Assembly (NCBI RefSeq): GCF_030849025.1
Contig: NZ_CP118224.1
Coordinates: 2,216,001 to 2,280,000 of the forward strand
Direction: 5' to 3'
Length of the DNA: 64,000 bases
Source of the DNA: Oceanimonas pelagia
GTDB taxonomy: Bacteria; Pseudomonadota; Gammaproteobacteria; Enterobacterales; Aeromonadaceae
Shown here piece by piece: positions 52,013 to 61,048 of the stretch (position 1 is its first letter; each line of letters begins with the position of its first letter). A model generated the notes under the pieces. The model ran no database searches. It saw nothing but the letters and a program-made list of their open reading frames with translations, and was not told the DNA's origin. A program made the translations under genes and the position numbers.

Positions 52013-55000
52013 TCAGGCCAACAAGCTTAGCAAGGCCTGCAGCGGATGGCGAAGGCCTTCACCTTCGATGCGTTTGACCTGGCTGCGACAGGAAAAGCCG
52101 GTGGCCAGGCAGCGCTCTCTGGGCAACTTGCTCAGGGGCTCGGCCCAGCTCATGGCGAACAGCGAGCGTGAGCCCTCGGCGTGCTCCCGCTCATGGCCAT
52201 AGGTACCGGCCATGCCGCAGCAGCCCACAGGCACGGCGTTCAGTTTGGCGCCCAGATGGGCAAAAATGCGGCTCCAGTCCTGATGGGTGGTGGGCTTGGC
52301 GGTTTTCTCGGTGCAATGGGCAAACAGGTGCCAGGGCTCGCCGCTCGGCTCGCGGGCCGGCACCTGCTCCAGCACGCTGAGCAGCCATTCCTGGGGCAGC
52401 AACACCTCAAAGTCGCCCCGGGCCGGGCCCAGCACCTTGGCGTATTCGTCCCGGTAACAGAGCACCAGCGACGGATCCACCCCCACCATGGGAATATTGA
52501 GCCGGGCCAGCCGGTTGAGGAACTGGGCGCTGTCGGCAGCCATGGCGGCAAAGCGGCGCAAAAAGCCCTTTACGTGGGCCGGCTTGCCATTGGGTTTGAA
52601 CGGCAGCACCACGGGGTTAAAGCCCAGTGCCGTGGCCAGGCGCACCAGATCGTGCACCACGCCGGCATCGTAAAAGGAGGTAAAGGGATCCTGCACCACC
52701 AGCAGGGTTTTCGCCCTTTCCTGCTCGCTCAGCGCCTGCAGTTGTTCCAGATCGAACTGCGCCGCCGGGCCCTTGCCGAGGCGCGCCTTGAGCGATGGCT
52801 GGCTCAGTTGCGGCATGTCCACCATGCCCAGCAATGAAGCGGTACCGCCCTGCAGCCACTTGTGCTTCATGACGGGGTTAAACAGCCCCGGCGCCTTGGC
52901 CATCCAGGGAGTATAGGTCTCCACCCAGGACACCAGATAATCCCGGGGCGGGCGCTGGTAACGCTGGTAATACAGCTGCAGAAAGCGGGCGCGGAAGGTG
53001 GGTACATCCACCTTGATCGGGCACTGGCTGGAGCAGGCCTTGCACGCCAGGCAGCCGTCCATGGCCTCTTTCACCTCATGGGAGAAGTCATACTCACCCC
53101 GGCGCTTGTCCAGGGTGTTTTTCACTCTGAGCACCATGTCCTTGACGCTGGTGCCCCGGCTTTGCACTGCAGCCTCGCCGGCCATGGGATCAAAGCCCTG
53201 GGCCGAGAGCTGGCGCAGCCATTCCCGCACCAGGCCGGCCCGGCCCTTGGGCGAATGACGGCGGTCGGCGGAGAGCTTCATGGACGGGCACATGGGTGAG
53301 CGCACGTCAAAGTCGAAACACAGGCCGTTGCCGTTGCAGTCCATGGCCTGGGTAAAGCCGTCGCGCACGTGCACCGGGATCTGCCGGTCGAAATAGCCGC
53401 GCTTGGTGGCGTCCACCGACACCAGCTGCTCCAGGCTGTCCAGCGGCGTGCAGATCTTGCCCGGATTCAGCCGGTTAAAGGGATCAAAGGCCGACTTGAT
53501 GCGACGCAGCTCGGTAAACAGCACCTCGCCAAAAAAGGTGGGGCTGTATTCGGAGCGAAAGCCCTTGCCGTGCTCGCCCCACATCAGGCCGCCGTATTTG
53601 GCGGTAAGCGCGTTCACCTTGTCGGAAATGCGCCGCAGCATCACTTCCTGCTCCGGATCGGTCATGTCCAGGGCCGGGCGTACATGCAGCACGCCGGCGT
53701 CCACATGGCCGAACATGCCGTATTGCAGGCCGTGGTCGTCGAGCAACTGGCGGAATTCCATAATGTAGTCGGCCAGATGCTCCGGGGGCACGGCGGTGTC
53801 CTCCACAAAGGCCACCGGCTTTTTGCGGCCCTTGGCGTTGCCGAGCAGCCCCACCGCCTTTTTGCGCATGCCGTAGATGCGGTTGATGGACGCCAGATCG
53901 TCGCATACCTGATAACCGATGACGCCGGCCTCGCCCCGTTCAATCAGGCCGTCGAGGCGGGCACACAGGGCCTCGACTTTTTCCCGCTGGGCGGTCTCAT
54001 CCTGATCGGCATATTCCACCATGTTCAAGCCGTCCATGACCTTGCCGGGCACATCCTGAATAAGATCGCTTACCGAATGCCAGACAATGTCTTCCCGGGC
54101 CAGATTGAGCACCTTTGAGTCGACAGTTTCCACCGACAGCGCCCTGGCTTCTACCATCAGGGGGGCGTTGCGCAGGGCCGACTCAAAGCTGTCGTACTTG
54201 ACGTTGACCAGAGTGCGGTAGTTGGGAATGGGGGTCAGATCCAGCCAGGCCTCGGTGATAAAGGCCAGGGAGCCTTCCGAGCCGCACAGAATGCGGGTCA
54301 GATCCAGGGTGTGGCTGGCCTGGTCGTAGACATGCCTGAGATCGTAGCCGGTGAGAAAGCGGTTCAGTTTGGGAAAGCGCCGCTCAATTTCCTCGGCGTG
54401 GCCGGTGACGCTCTGATACACGCAGCGATACAGCTCCCCTTCCTGGCTGTCTTCCTCCAGCTTTTTATTCAGCGCCTCGCCGGACACCGGGCCGGTTTCA
54501 ATCAGGGTGCCGTCCACCAGCACGGCGGTGACGCCCAGCACGTGATCCGAGGTTTTACCATACACCAGCGAGCCCTGACCGGAGGCGTCGGTATTGATCA
54601 TACCGCCCACGGTGGCCCGGTTGCTGGTGGAGAGATCCGGCGAAAAGAACAGGCCGTGAGGCGCCACCAGCTGGTTGAGCCGGTCCTTGACCATGCCGGT
54701 CTGAATGCGCACCCGGCGGCCACCGGCGTCCAGGGTCAGCAGCTGGGTCATGTGCCGGGACAGGTCCACCACGATATTGTCGTTCAGGGACTGGCCGTTG
54801 GTGCCGGTACCGCCCCCCCGGGGCGAGAAGCGAATGTCTCTGTAGGCATCTTTCGCGGCCAGGGTCAGCATCACCACCAGATCCTGGGATGAGCGCGGAA
54901 ACACCACCGCCTGGGGCAGACACTGATACACGCTGTTGTCGGTGGCCACCGCCAGCCGGCTGGCATAGCTGCGCTCTATGTCGCCGCGAAAGCCGCTGTC

Positions 55001-55069
55001 GGCCAGTGCCTCAAGAAATGAGTGGTAGATGGGGGTTGTTTGCTGTGGCAGCGCTAACCTTGGGATCAT
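52013..55069 (-). CDS. ydiJ: FAD-linked and iron-sulfur oxidoreductase YdiJ (D-2-hydroxyglutarate dehydrogenase type)
   Basis: The 1018-residue product equals E. coli YdiJ in length. The N-terminal half is a PCMH-type FAD-binding domain (IRFSPRGGGTGTNGQSLND, RATVGGMINTDASGQGSLVYG) with an FAD-oxidase C domain. The C-terminal half has ferredoxin-like cysteines (DGCLACKACSSQCPIKVDVPTFRARFL) and CCG-type motifs (CCGMAGTYG). This matches the D-lactate/D-2-hydroxyglutarate dehydrogenase group. E. coli YdiJ is thought to oxidise D-2-hydroxyglutarate; the substrate here is inferred. Confidence 0.9.
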   Translation of the reverse strand: MIPRLALPQQTTPIYHSFLEALADSGFRGDIERSYASRLAVATDNSVYQCLPQAVVFPRSSQDLVVMLTLAAKDAYRDIRFSPRGGGTGTNGQSLNDNIVVDLSRHMTQLLTLDAGGRRVRIQTGMVKDRLNQLVAPHGLFFSPDLSTSNRATVGGMINTDASGQGSLVYGKTSDHVLGVTAVLVDGTLIETGPVSGEALNKKLEEDSQEGELYRCVYQSVTGHAEEIERRFPKLNRFLTGYDLRHVYDQASHTLDLTRILCGSEGSLAFITEAWLDLTPIPNYRTLVNVKYDSFESALRNAPLMVEARALSVETVDSKVLNLAREDIVWHSVSDLIQDVPGKVMDGLNMVEYADQDETAQREKVEALCARLDGLIERGEAGVIGYQVCDDLASINRIYGMRKKAVGLLGNAKGRKKPVAFVEDTAVPPEHLADYIMEFRQLLDDHGLQYGMFGHVDAGVLHVRPALDMTDPEQEVMLRRISDKVNALTAKYGGLMWGEHGKGFRSEYSPTFFGEVLFTELRRIKSAFDPFNRLNPGKICTPLDSLEQLVSVDATKRGYFDRQIPVHVRDGFTQAMDCNGNGLCFDFDVRSPMCPSMKLSADRRHSPKGRAGLVREWLRQLSAQGFDPMAGEAAVQSRGTSVKDMVLRVKNTLDKRRGEYDFSHEVKEAMDGCLACKACSSQCPIKVDVPTFRARFLQLYYQRYQRPPRDYLVSWVETYTPWMAKAPGLFNPVMKHKWLQGGTASLLGMVDMPQLSQPSLKARLGKGPAAQFDLEQLQALSEQERAKTLLVVQDPFTSFYDAGVVHDLVRLATALGFNPVVLPFKPNGKPAHVKGFLRRFAAMAADSAQFLNRLARLNIPMVGVDPSLVLCYRDEYAKVLGPARGDFEVLLPQEWLLSVLEQVPAREPSGEPWHLFAHCTEKTAKPTTHQDWSRIFAHLGAKLNAVPVGCCGMAGTYGHEREHAEGSRSLFAMSWAEPLSKLPRERCLATGFSCRSQVKRIEGEGLRHPLQALLSLLA

Positions 55070-55186
55070 GACCTGCGTCCCCTTTGTCCTTGTCGAAATC
55101 GCCCGAAGTGGCGGCCATTATACACCGGCACTCCGTTTGAGCGAGTCTCGAAAGACGTCTGGACATCTTCAGGTAAAGAGGTTGCC

Positions 55187-56143
55187 TCAGGCCTTTTTGC
55201 CCCGGCCCGACGAGGGTGCCTTCCAGCGCTCAATGCGGGAGCCACCGGGCTTGCTGCCCTCTGAGCCTTCACGGCGCTTATGGCGGCCGGTGCCGCTCTT
55301 CTGCTCTGAGTCTTTGGGCTTTTGTCGCTCACCATTGGCCGGCCGGCGCTGACCCTGAGCGGCAGGTTTGCGAGGCCCCTTGCGGGCGGCCCTGGGCTGC
55401 GCCAGCACCGAGGCTTCCTCGGTCTTGCTGGAGCCGGCGATCATGCGGTTAATCAGCTGAAGCTCGTCCTCGCTGACATAGCGCCATTCACCCGGCTTGA
55501 GGTTGCCGAGCCGAATGTTCATGATGCGAACCCGCTTCAGACTGGTCACCCGGTAGTCGAGATACTCGGCCATGCGCCGAATCTGCCGGTTCAGTCCCTG
55601 GGTCAGAATGATATTAATGGTTCTGGGGCCGATTTTGCGCACCTTGCAGGGCTTGGTCACGGTCTCGAGAATGGGCACGCCCGCCGCCATTTTGGCGACA
55701 AAGTCATCGGTAATGGGCTTGTCCATGGACACGATATATTCTTTCTCGTGGGCATTGCCGGCGCGCAGTATCTTGTTGACGATATCGCCGTCGTTGGTGA
55801 GCAAAATCAGCCCGCAGGACGGCTTGTCGAGCCGGCCGATGGGAAAGATACGGGCAGGGTAGTTGACCGCATCCACAATATTGTCGGGAATGGCGCGGTC
55901 GGTGGTGCAGGTGATGCCGATGGGCTTGTTGTACACCAGATACACCGCCCTGGGTTTGGCGCGCAGCGGTTTGCCGCGCACGGTGATGTCATCAGCATCG
56001 CTGACCCTCACGCCCATGCCGGCCACCTCGCCGTTCACCCTGACCAGCCCCTGCTCAATCAGCCGGTCGGCTTCCCGTCGGGAGCAGATGCCGGTTTCAC
56101 TGATGAATTTGTTCAGGCGGGTATCGCCATTGTCTGCGGTCAT
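55187..56143 (-). CDS. rluF: 23S rRNA pseudouridine synthase RluF
   Basis: The start at 56143 (MTADNGDTRLNKFISETG) has an AAAGGGAG ribosome site; longer in-frame starts lack one. The 318-residue product has an N-terminal S4 RNA-binding domain (RLNKFISETGICSRREADRLIEQGLVRVNG) and the RsuA-family catalytic Asp in FPIGRLDKPSCGL. NKILRAGNAHEKEYIV and GLNRQIRRM follow, and then a long basic tail of about 90 residues. RluF modifies U2604 of 23S rRNA. The tail is rich in Lys, Arg, Gly and Pro, as in E. coli but longer. Confidence 0.93.
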   Translation of the reverse strand: MTADNGDTRLNKFISETGICSRREADRLIEQGLVRVNGEVAGMGVRVSDADDITVRGKPLRAKPRAVYLVYNKPIGITCTTDRAIPDNIVDAVNYPARIFPIGRLDKPSCGLILLTNDGDIVNKILRAGNAHEKEYIVSMDKPITDDFVAKMAAGVPILETVTKPCKVRKIGPRTINIILTQGLNRQIRRMAEYLDYRVTSLKRVRIMNIRLGNLKPGEWRYVSEDELQLINRMIAGSSKTEEASVLAQPRAARKGPRKPAAQGQRRPANGERQKPKDSEQKSGTGRHKRREGSEGSKPGGSRIERWKAPSSGRGKKA

Positions 56144-56496
56144 GGGCTCAGGCTCCCTTTCGGTGGTCATAACAAAACAGCCGGGCGAGGGCTGTTCACG
56201 AGCAGGCCTGGCCAAAGCGCGCCAGTGTAAGGCTCCGCCCCCCACCCCGCAAGAGCTGGCAGTCGCTTCATGAAAGGAAGCCGTATCGCTTGTACGTTTG
56301 TGCACATTCGTCGGTCAAAGGGCACTACTTCACCGGCACGCTGTAATGACATGTCACTCAAATGTTTCAACCTGCTGCGAACATAGTCAATGTTCGCAGC
56401 AGGTTTTTTAGTGAGTGGCCTTCACCGAAGCGTGTCGGCGTAGTGCAACCGCACTGATGCTTCGCGTTACGCTCGCTCAGATTATGTACTTAACGG
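56144..56496. other. Gap between rluF and the methyltransferase-like gene
   Basis: About 350 bases without a supported gene. It holds an orphan terminator-like hairpin at 56377-56414 (see that entry). The rluF promoter should lie near 56150-56300 on the minus strand but was not identified. Confidence 0.45.
56377..56414 (+). terminator. Orphan strong terminator on the + strand
   Basis: AACCTGCTGCGAACAT/ATGTTCGCAGCAGGTT is a perfect 16-bp stem with a 5-nt loop followed by TTTT. Outer arms CACTCA and TGAGTG extend it. No + strand gene ends nearby, so it may belong to a small RNA transcribed from about 56250-56380 or be a remnant. Confidence 0.75.
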
Positions 56497-56952
56497 TCAC
56501 AACCAGCGCCGTACCCGAGCGCAGTAGTCGGCAAAGGCTTTTCCAAAGCGGGCATGCAGGGCCCGCTCCTCGGCGCTTATCTGCACCCGGTTCATGTAAG
56601 CCACAAACAATACCGGCCCCGGCAGGGCCGGCCAGCTTTGCAGCCAGAGCGCAAAGGCCAGCAGCAATAAGGCGTCTCCCAGATAAATGGGATTGCGGGA
56701 ATACGCAAACACGCCCGAGGTCACCAGCCGGCTGGCCCGCTCGGGCGCAAAGGGCAACAGGGTGGTGTGTGCCCGGTGCAGGGCCCGAGCCGCCAGCAGC
56801 ATCAGCGCCAGCCCGGCCAGCAGAGGTCCCCATGCCAGCCAGCGTGGCCAGAAGGCACCGGGCCATTGTCCGGCGAGCGACCACATTAACAGGGCCACCA
56901 GCGCCGCCACGGCAGGGGGTGGCAGCCACAGCAGCCATCGCGCCCGGTTCAT
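56497..56952 (-). CDS. Isoprenylcysteine carboxyl methyltransferase-family membrane protein
   Basis: The 151-residue product has four hydrophobic segments and the ICMT/PEMT-family C-terminal pattern: RLVTSGVFAYSRNPIYLGDALLLLAFAL, then EERALHARFGKAFADYCARVRRWL with the conserved EE. These enzymes methylate small or lipid substrates in the membrane using S-adenosylmethionine; bacterial substrates are mostly unknown. Its start overlaps the SulP stop by 4 bases (ATGA), so the two membrane proteins are co-translated. Confidence 0.85.
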   Translation of the reverse strand: MNRARWLLWLPPPAVAALVALLMWSLAGQWPGAFWPRWLAWGPLLAGLALMLLAARALHRAHTTLLPFAPERASRLVTSGVFAYSRNPIYLGDALLLLAFALWLQSWPALPGPVLFVAYMNRVQISAEERALHARFGKAFADYCARVRRWL

Positions 56953-58715
56953 GCCTCGCTCCTGAGCGCCCCGGTTCCGGCCGGCGCTGCGCTGTCATTA
57001 CGGCTCTGACGCTCGTCGGGCGAGGATGCAACAAGGTAGCTGCGGGTCATACGAAGGGCTTCATACAGATCCGGGTACACCAGTATGCCTTCTTCTCCCA
57101 CTCGAATGCCCGCCTGCTGCAACCAGTGGGTCATCTGGCTGCGACGGCCCGCCATCACCATGTGGATGCCACGCCGCTTCAGCTCCTTGTGCAGCTCCCC
57201 CACCACACTCATCACGCTGATGTCCTGATGGGTAAAACAGGACACCGCATCGATGATCAGGCAGTTGGGCTGGGCCTGTTCGTTGCCGATCAACGACAGC
57301 ACCCGGCGCTTGAAATAGGAGGCATTAAAGTAGGTGAGCGGCGAATTGAAGCGGTAGATCAGCACGCCGGCGATGGCCTTCACCTCCTCGTTGCGCCCCA
57401 GGGTGTGCACCACTCCTTCCTCGTTTATGCCCATCAGCTGATCCGTGGGCCGCATTACATTGCGCAAAAACTGGAACAGCCCCAACAGTACCGCCAGGGT
57501 AATACCCGGGATCACTCCCATGAACAGCACGCTGACAAAGGTGATCCAGGCCAGCCAGAAGGCGGCCATGTCGGACTTGCGCAGTGCCCACTGGCCGCGC
57601 AGGTTGATCAGCGACCAGGACGCCATCACCAGCACCACCCCCAGGGCCGCCGAGGGAATGTACTGCAGGGGCGCGGTCAGGAAAAAGGTCACCAGGGCGA
57701 TCACCCCGGCGGCCACCACGGACACCATCTGGCTTTTGCCGCCGTTGGCATCGTTCACGGCGGTACGGGAGTCGGCGCCGCTGATGGCAAACCCCTGAGA
57801 GATGGCCGAAGCCAGATTGGCCACCCCCAGAGCACGGAATTCCTGGTCGGCGTCTATGTCATAGCCATTGCGGGCGGCAAAGCTGCGGGCGGTGAGCATC
57901 ATGGACACAAAGCTCACCATGGCCAGGTTGAGCGCCGGCATCACCAGATCCCGCATCAGCCCGGGGGGAAACTCCGGCAACTGAAACTCCGGCAGCCCGC
58001 CGCTCAGGTTGCCCACCACCTCAATGCCGGGCTGGTTCGGCCCCAGCAACCACAGCAGGGTCGCCGCCACCGTCAGCGCCAGCAGGCTGCTGGGCCAGAG
58101 CGGACGAAAACGCCGACACAACAGCATCAGGCTCAGGGTCAGGGCACTCACCCCCAGAGTGGGCCAGTGCACCAGCGCCAAGTAGTCCGGGGTGGCCGCC
58201 AGGCGCTCGATCAGCTGGGACTCGTCAAAGGTAAAACCGAAAATCCGCGACAACTGCCCCACCATGATGGTGATGGCCACGCCGTTGAGCAGGCCCAGCA
58301 GAATGGGCCGGGACAGAAAGTCCGCCAGCACCCCGAGGCGAAAATAGCTTGCCACCAGGCACCACAGGCCGGTCATGGCGGTCATGGTCATCACCAGCTG
58401 CCAGTGGCGGGTGGCGTCACCGGCGGCCAGGGGCGTTACCACGGCGGCGATCACCGCGCAGGTGGCCGCGTCCGGCCCCACGATCAGCTGGCGCGAGGTG
58501 CCAAACAGGGCATAGGCCACCATGGGCAGCATGCACGAGTACAGGCCCACCACCGCACTCACCCCCGCCAGCTCGGCATAGGCAATGGCCACCGGCAGCG
58601 CCACGGCGGCCACCGACAGACCGGCACGCACGTCCGCCGTCAGCCAGTCACGGCGATAATTCAGCAAGCTCACCAGGCCCGGCATCCAGCGAGCCAGAGT
58701 AAATAAATCCCGCAT
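56949..58715 (-). CDS. SulP/SLC26-family anion transporter with STAS domain
   Basis: The 588-residue product has a transport domain of 12-14 membrane spans. It begins with the SulP-like LLNYRRDWLTADVRAGLSVAAVALPVAIAYAELAGVSAVVGLYS and contains the conserved GVANLASAISQGFAISGADSRTAVND. A C-terminal cytoplasmic STAS domain lies at about 430-550 (IAGVLIYRFNSPLTYFNASYFKRR). Substrates in this family include sulfate, bicarbonate and dicarboxylates, and cannot be fixed here. It is co-translated with a methyltransferase-like gene. The divergent upstream gap has a strong palindrome. Confidence 0.93.
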   Translation of the reverse strand: MRDLFTLARWMPGLVSLLNYRRDWLTADVRAGLSVAAVALPVAIAYAELAGVSAVVGLYSCMLPMVAYALFGTSRQLIVGPDAATCAVIAAVVTPLAAGDATRHWQLVMTMTAMTGLWCLVASYFRLGVLADFLSRPILLGLLNGVAITIMVGQLSRIFGFTFDESQLIERLAATPDYLALVHWPTLGVSALTLSLMLLCRRFRPLWPSSLLALTVAATLLWLLGPNQPGIEVVGNLSGGLPEFQLPEFPPGLMRDLVMPALNLAMVSFVSMMLTARSFAARNGYDIDADQEFRALGVANLASAISQGFAISGADSRTAVNDANGGKSQMVSVVAAGVIALVTFFLTAPLQYIPSAALGVVLVMASWSLINLRGQWALRKSDMAAFWLAWITFVSVLFMGVIPGITLAVLLGLFQFLRNVMRPTDQLMGINEEGVVHTLGRNEEVKAIAGVLIYRFNSPLTYFNASYFKRRVLSLIGNEQAQPNCLIIDAVSCFTHQDISVMSVVGELHKELKRRGIHMVMAGRRSQMTHWLQQAGIRVGEEGILVYPDLYEALRMTRSYLVASSPDERQSRNDSAAPAGTGALRSEA

Positions 58716-58809
58716 CGTTAATTCATCATCCCCTGCAGCGAGCGGCGCTCCCTATGCTTCAATATGGCGCGCCACCCCGGAATTCACAATAGAAAGTCTT
58801 GCTTTTCAG

Positions 58810-58828
58810 CTGGTTATATAATAACCAG
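58810..58828. promoter_or_regulatory. Operator-like perfect palindrome
   Basis: CTGGTTATATAATAACCAG is a perfect inverted repeat of two 8-bp arms around ATA. It contains TATAAT and lies in the 352-base gap between the divergent SulP and REC-CheC genes. A further inverted pair, GTCTC...GAGAC, spans 58831-58868. The rest of the gap holds no supported gene. Confidence 0.6.
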
Positions 58829-59067
58829 ACCGTCTCCCGCGCCAGCCTGCGCCGGAGCCGGCGCGAGACTATAGCGCCAAGCCGGTGCCGAATACAGCCA
58901 GCCGGGCTGTTTGGCTTGCAGCCCTCCATTTGCCGCGGCCGTCGTGCCTGTTCCGGTTTTTTGTGGTCGCCAGCATTTTACGCGCTTTTGTACCCATCAA
59001 GTCTGTGGTTAAATTGGCTTCTCAGCGTCCCACGGAAGGGACTGCCATCAGGACATCAGACCCCGGC

Positions 59068-60069
59068 ATGACCACTCACATACTGATCTGCGACGACTCC
59101 GTTGTGGCCCGTAAACAAATGGCCCGCGCCCTGCCCCCGGACTGGGACACAGAGCTGCACTTTGCCGAACACGGCAAGGCGGCGCTGGCCATGCTGCGCC
59201 AGCGTGCCTTTGATTTGCTGCTGCTCGACCTGAACATGCCGGAGCTGGATGGCTTTGGCGTGCTCGAGGCCATTCGCGCTGAAGGCCTGGAGGTGCTGAC
59301 CCTGGTGGTGTCTGCCGACATTCAGCCCAGGGCCCGGGAGCGGGTGCAGACCCTGGGCGCCATGGCGTTTATCGCCAAGCCAATAGACACCACCGAGCTG
59401 ACCACGCTGCTGCGCCGCTACGGCCTTTATCACCCCGGAGAGCAACAGGCCGCCATTGTTGCCGCCAGCCCGGATGCCTCTCTGGAGCTGTGCGACTACC
59501 TGCAGGAAGTGGCCAACATCGCCATGGGCCGGGCCTCGGATCTGCTGGCCCGGCTGCTGGATGTGTTTGTGCGCCAGCCGGTGCCCCGCGTGGCCCACAT
59601 TGCCCGCACCGAACTCAGCATGGCCATTTCTGCCGCCGATGACGACGGCGGTTTTTCCGCCGTGTGCCAGGGCTTTGTGGGCGCCGGCATTTCCGGCGAG
59701 GCGCTGCTGCTGTTTTCCGACAGCGGCATGGAGGAAATGGCCCGCCTGCTGCACCACGCCCCGTCGGACACCTCGGCACCCGACGTGGAGGTGCTGATGG
59801 ACATGTCCAGCATACTGTTCGGCGCCTTTCTCAAGGGCCTGGGGGATCAGCTCGATGTGCGCCTGGGGCTGGGCCAGCCCACCGTGCTGGGCCGCCACCA
59901 GCCCATTACCACCCTGCTGGAACACCACAGCAACAAGCATGAACAGTTGCTGTGCATCGAGATCCCCTATGCCCTGGAACAACACCAGATCCACTGCAAC
60001 CTGCTGGTGCTGCTGACCGAGGCCTCGGTCAGCCGGCTGGAGCAGAATCTCGCCTACCTGACGGAGTAA
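59068..60069 (+). CDS. Response regulator with C-terminal CheC-like domain
   Basis: The ATG at 59068 gives MTTHILICDDSVVARKQMARAL, a clean receiver start; upstream in-frame codons are low-complexity leader. Residues 1-120 form a receiver domain with the phosphoacceptor Asp in LLLLDLNMPELDG and Lys in FIAKPID. From about residue 135 the sequence is CheC/CheX-like: ELCDYLQEVANIAMGRASDLLARLL, then DVEVLMDMSSILFGAFLKGLGDQL as the second half-site. CheC proteins dephosphorylate CheY-P. The fusion could be a self-limiting regulator. It precedes a diguanylate cyclase by 4 bases. Confidence 0.85.
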   Translation: MTTHILICDDSVVARKQMARALPPDWDTELHFAEHGKAALAMLRQRAFDLLLLDLNMPELDGFGVLEAIRAEGLEVLTLVVSADIQPRARERVQTLGAMAFIAKPIDTTELTTLLRRYGLYHPGEQQAAIVAASPDASLELCDYLQEVANIAMGRASDLLARLLDVFVRQPVPRVAHIARTELSMAISAADDDGGFSAVCQGFVGAGISGEALLLFSDSGMEEMARLLHHAPSDTSAPDVEVLMDMSSILFGAFLKGLGDQLDVRLGLGQPTVLGRHQPITTLLEHHSNKHEQLLCIEIPYALEQHQIHCNLLVLLTEASVSRLEQNLAYLTE

Positions 60070-60073
60070 CCCC

Positions 60074-61033
60074 ATGGCACTGACGGCACAGAGCCCCCGC
60101 GACTTTCACTGGCTGGTCGACATGCTGGAGTCGGTCGACATCGGCCTGGTGGTGCTGGACTGCGAGTACCGCATCGAGCTGTGGAACGGCTTTATGGAAA
60201 ACCACAGCGGCCTGAGCTCCACCCATGTGCGCGACCAGAACCTGTTCAGCCTGTTTCCGGAACTGCCCGAACAGTGGCTCAGGCGCAAGGTGGATACCGT
60301 GGTCACCCTCAACACCCGTACCTTTACCAGCTGGGAACAGCGGCCCTGGCTGTTTCGCTTTCGCAGCACCCGGCCCATTACCGGCACCCACGACTACATG
60401 TTTCAGAACCTGACCATACATCCGCTGGCCGACCCGGACGGACACATACGTCGCGTGTGCCTGATGGTGTATGACGTGACCGACGTGGCCACCAGCAAGC
60501 TGGCGCTGGAGCAGGCCAACAAGCAACTGTCGCGCCTGAGCCGCACCGACCGGCTCACCGGCCTGCTCAACCGGGGCAGTTGGGAAAGCCTGCTGCATAC
60601 CGAGTTTGCCCGTTACCGCCGCTATCGCCAGCCCTGCACGCTGGTGATGCTCGACATCGACCACTTCAAGCGCATCAACGACAGCCATGGCCACCCGGCA
60701 GGTGACGATGTGATCCGCCATGCCGCGGCGCTGATCCAGGGCTGCTTGCGCGATGCCGACGTGGCCGGTCGCTACGGCGGGGAAGAGTTCGGCCTGATCC
60801 TGCCCCAGACCGACCTGGAAGGCGCCGGCGTGATCAGCGAACGGCTGCGCCGCGCCATTGCCGATGCCAGGGTCGACACCCATGGCCAGTTACTGCGTTA
60901 TACCATCAGCATGGGCATGGCCTCGCTCACCCCCGCCACGGCCACTGCCCAGGAGTGGCTGGAGCGGGCCGACCGGGCGCTGTACCAGGCCAAACGGGAA
61001 GGGCGCAACCGCGTGTGCGCCCTTGACGACTGA
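60074..61033 (+). CDS. PAS-GGDEF diguanylate cyclase
   Basis: The 319-residue product has an N-terminal PAS domain (about residues 10-130, MLESVDIGLVVLDCEYRIELWNGFMENHSG) and a C-terminal GGDEF domain. The active-site motif reads GGEEF (RYGGEEFGLILPQ) and the preceding TDRLTGLLNRGSWE and MLDIDHFKRINDSHGHPAGD segments are intact. It should make cyclic-di-GMP. No RxxD product-inhibition site is obvious five residues before GGEEF. It starts 4 bases after the REC-CheC gene, so the two form a signalling pair. Confidence 0.93.
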   Translation: MALTAQSPRDFHWLVDMLESVDIGLVVLDCEYRIELWNGFMENHSGLSSTHVRDQNLFSLFPELPEQWLRRKVDTVVTLNTRTFTSWEQRPWLFRFRSTRPITGTHDYMFQNLTIHPLADPDGHIRRVCLMVYDVTDVATSKLALEQANKQLSRLSRTDRLTGLLNRGSWESLLHTEFARYRRYRQPCTLVMLDIDHFKRINDSHGHPAGDDVIRHAAALIQGCLRDADVAGRYGGEEFGLILPQTDLEGAGVISERLRRAIADARVDTHGQLLRYTISMGMASLTPATATAQEWLERADRALYQAKREGRNRVCALDD

Positions 61034-61048
61034 GCGGCTCCTGCCGGC

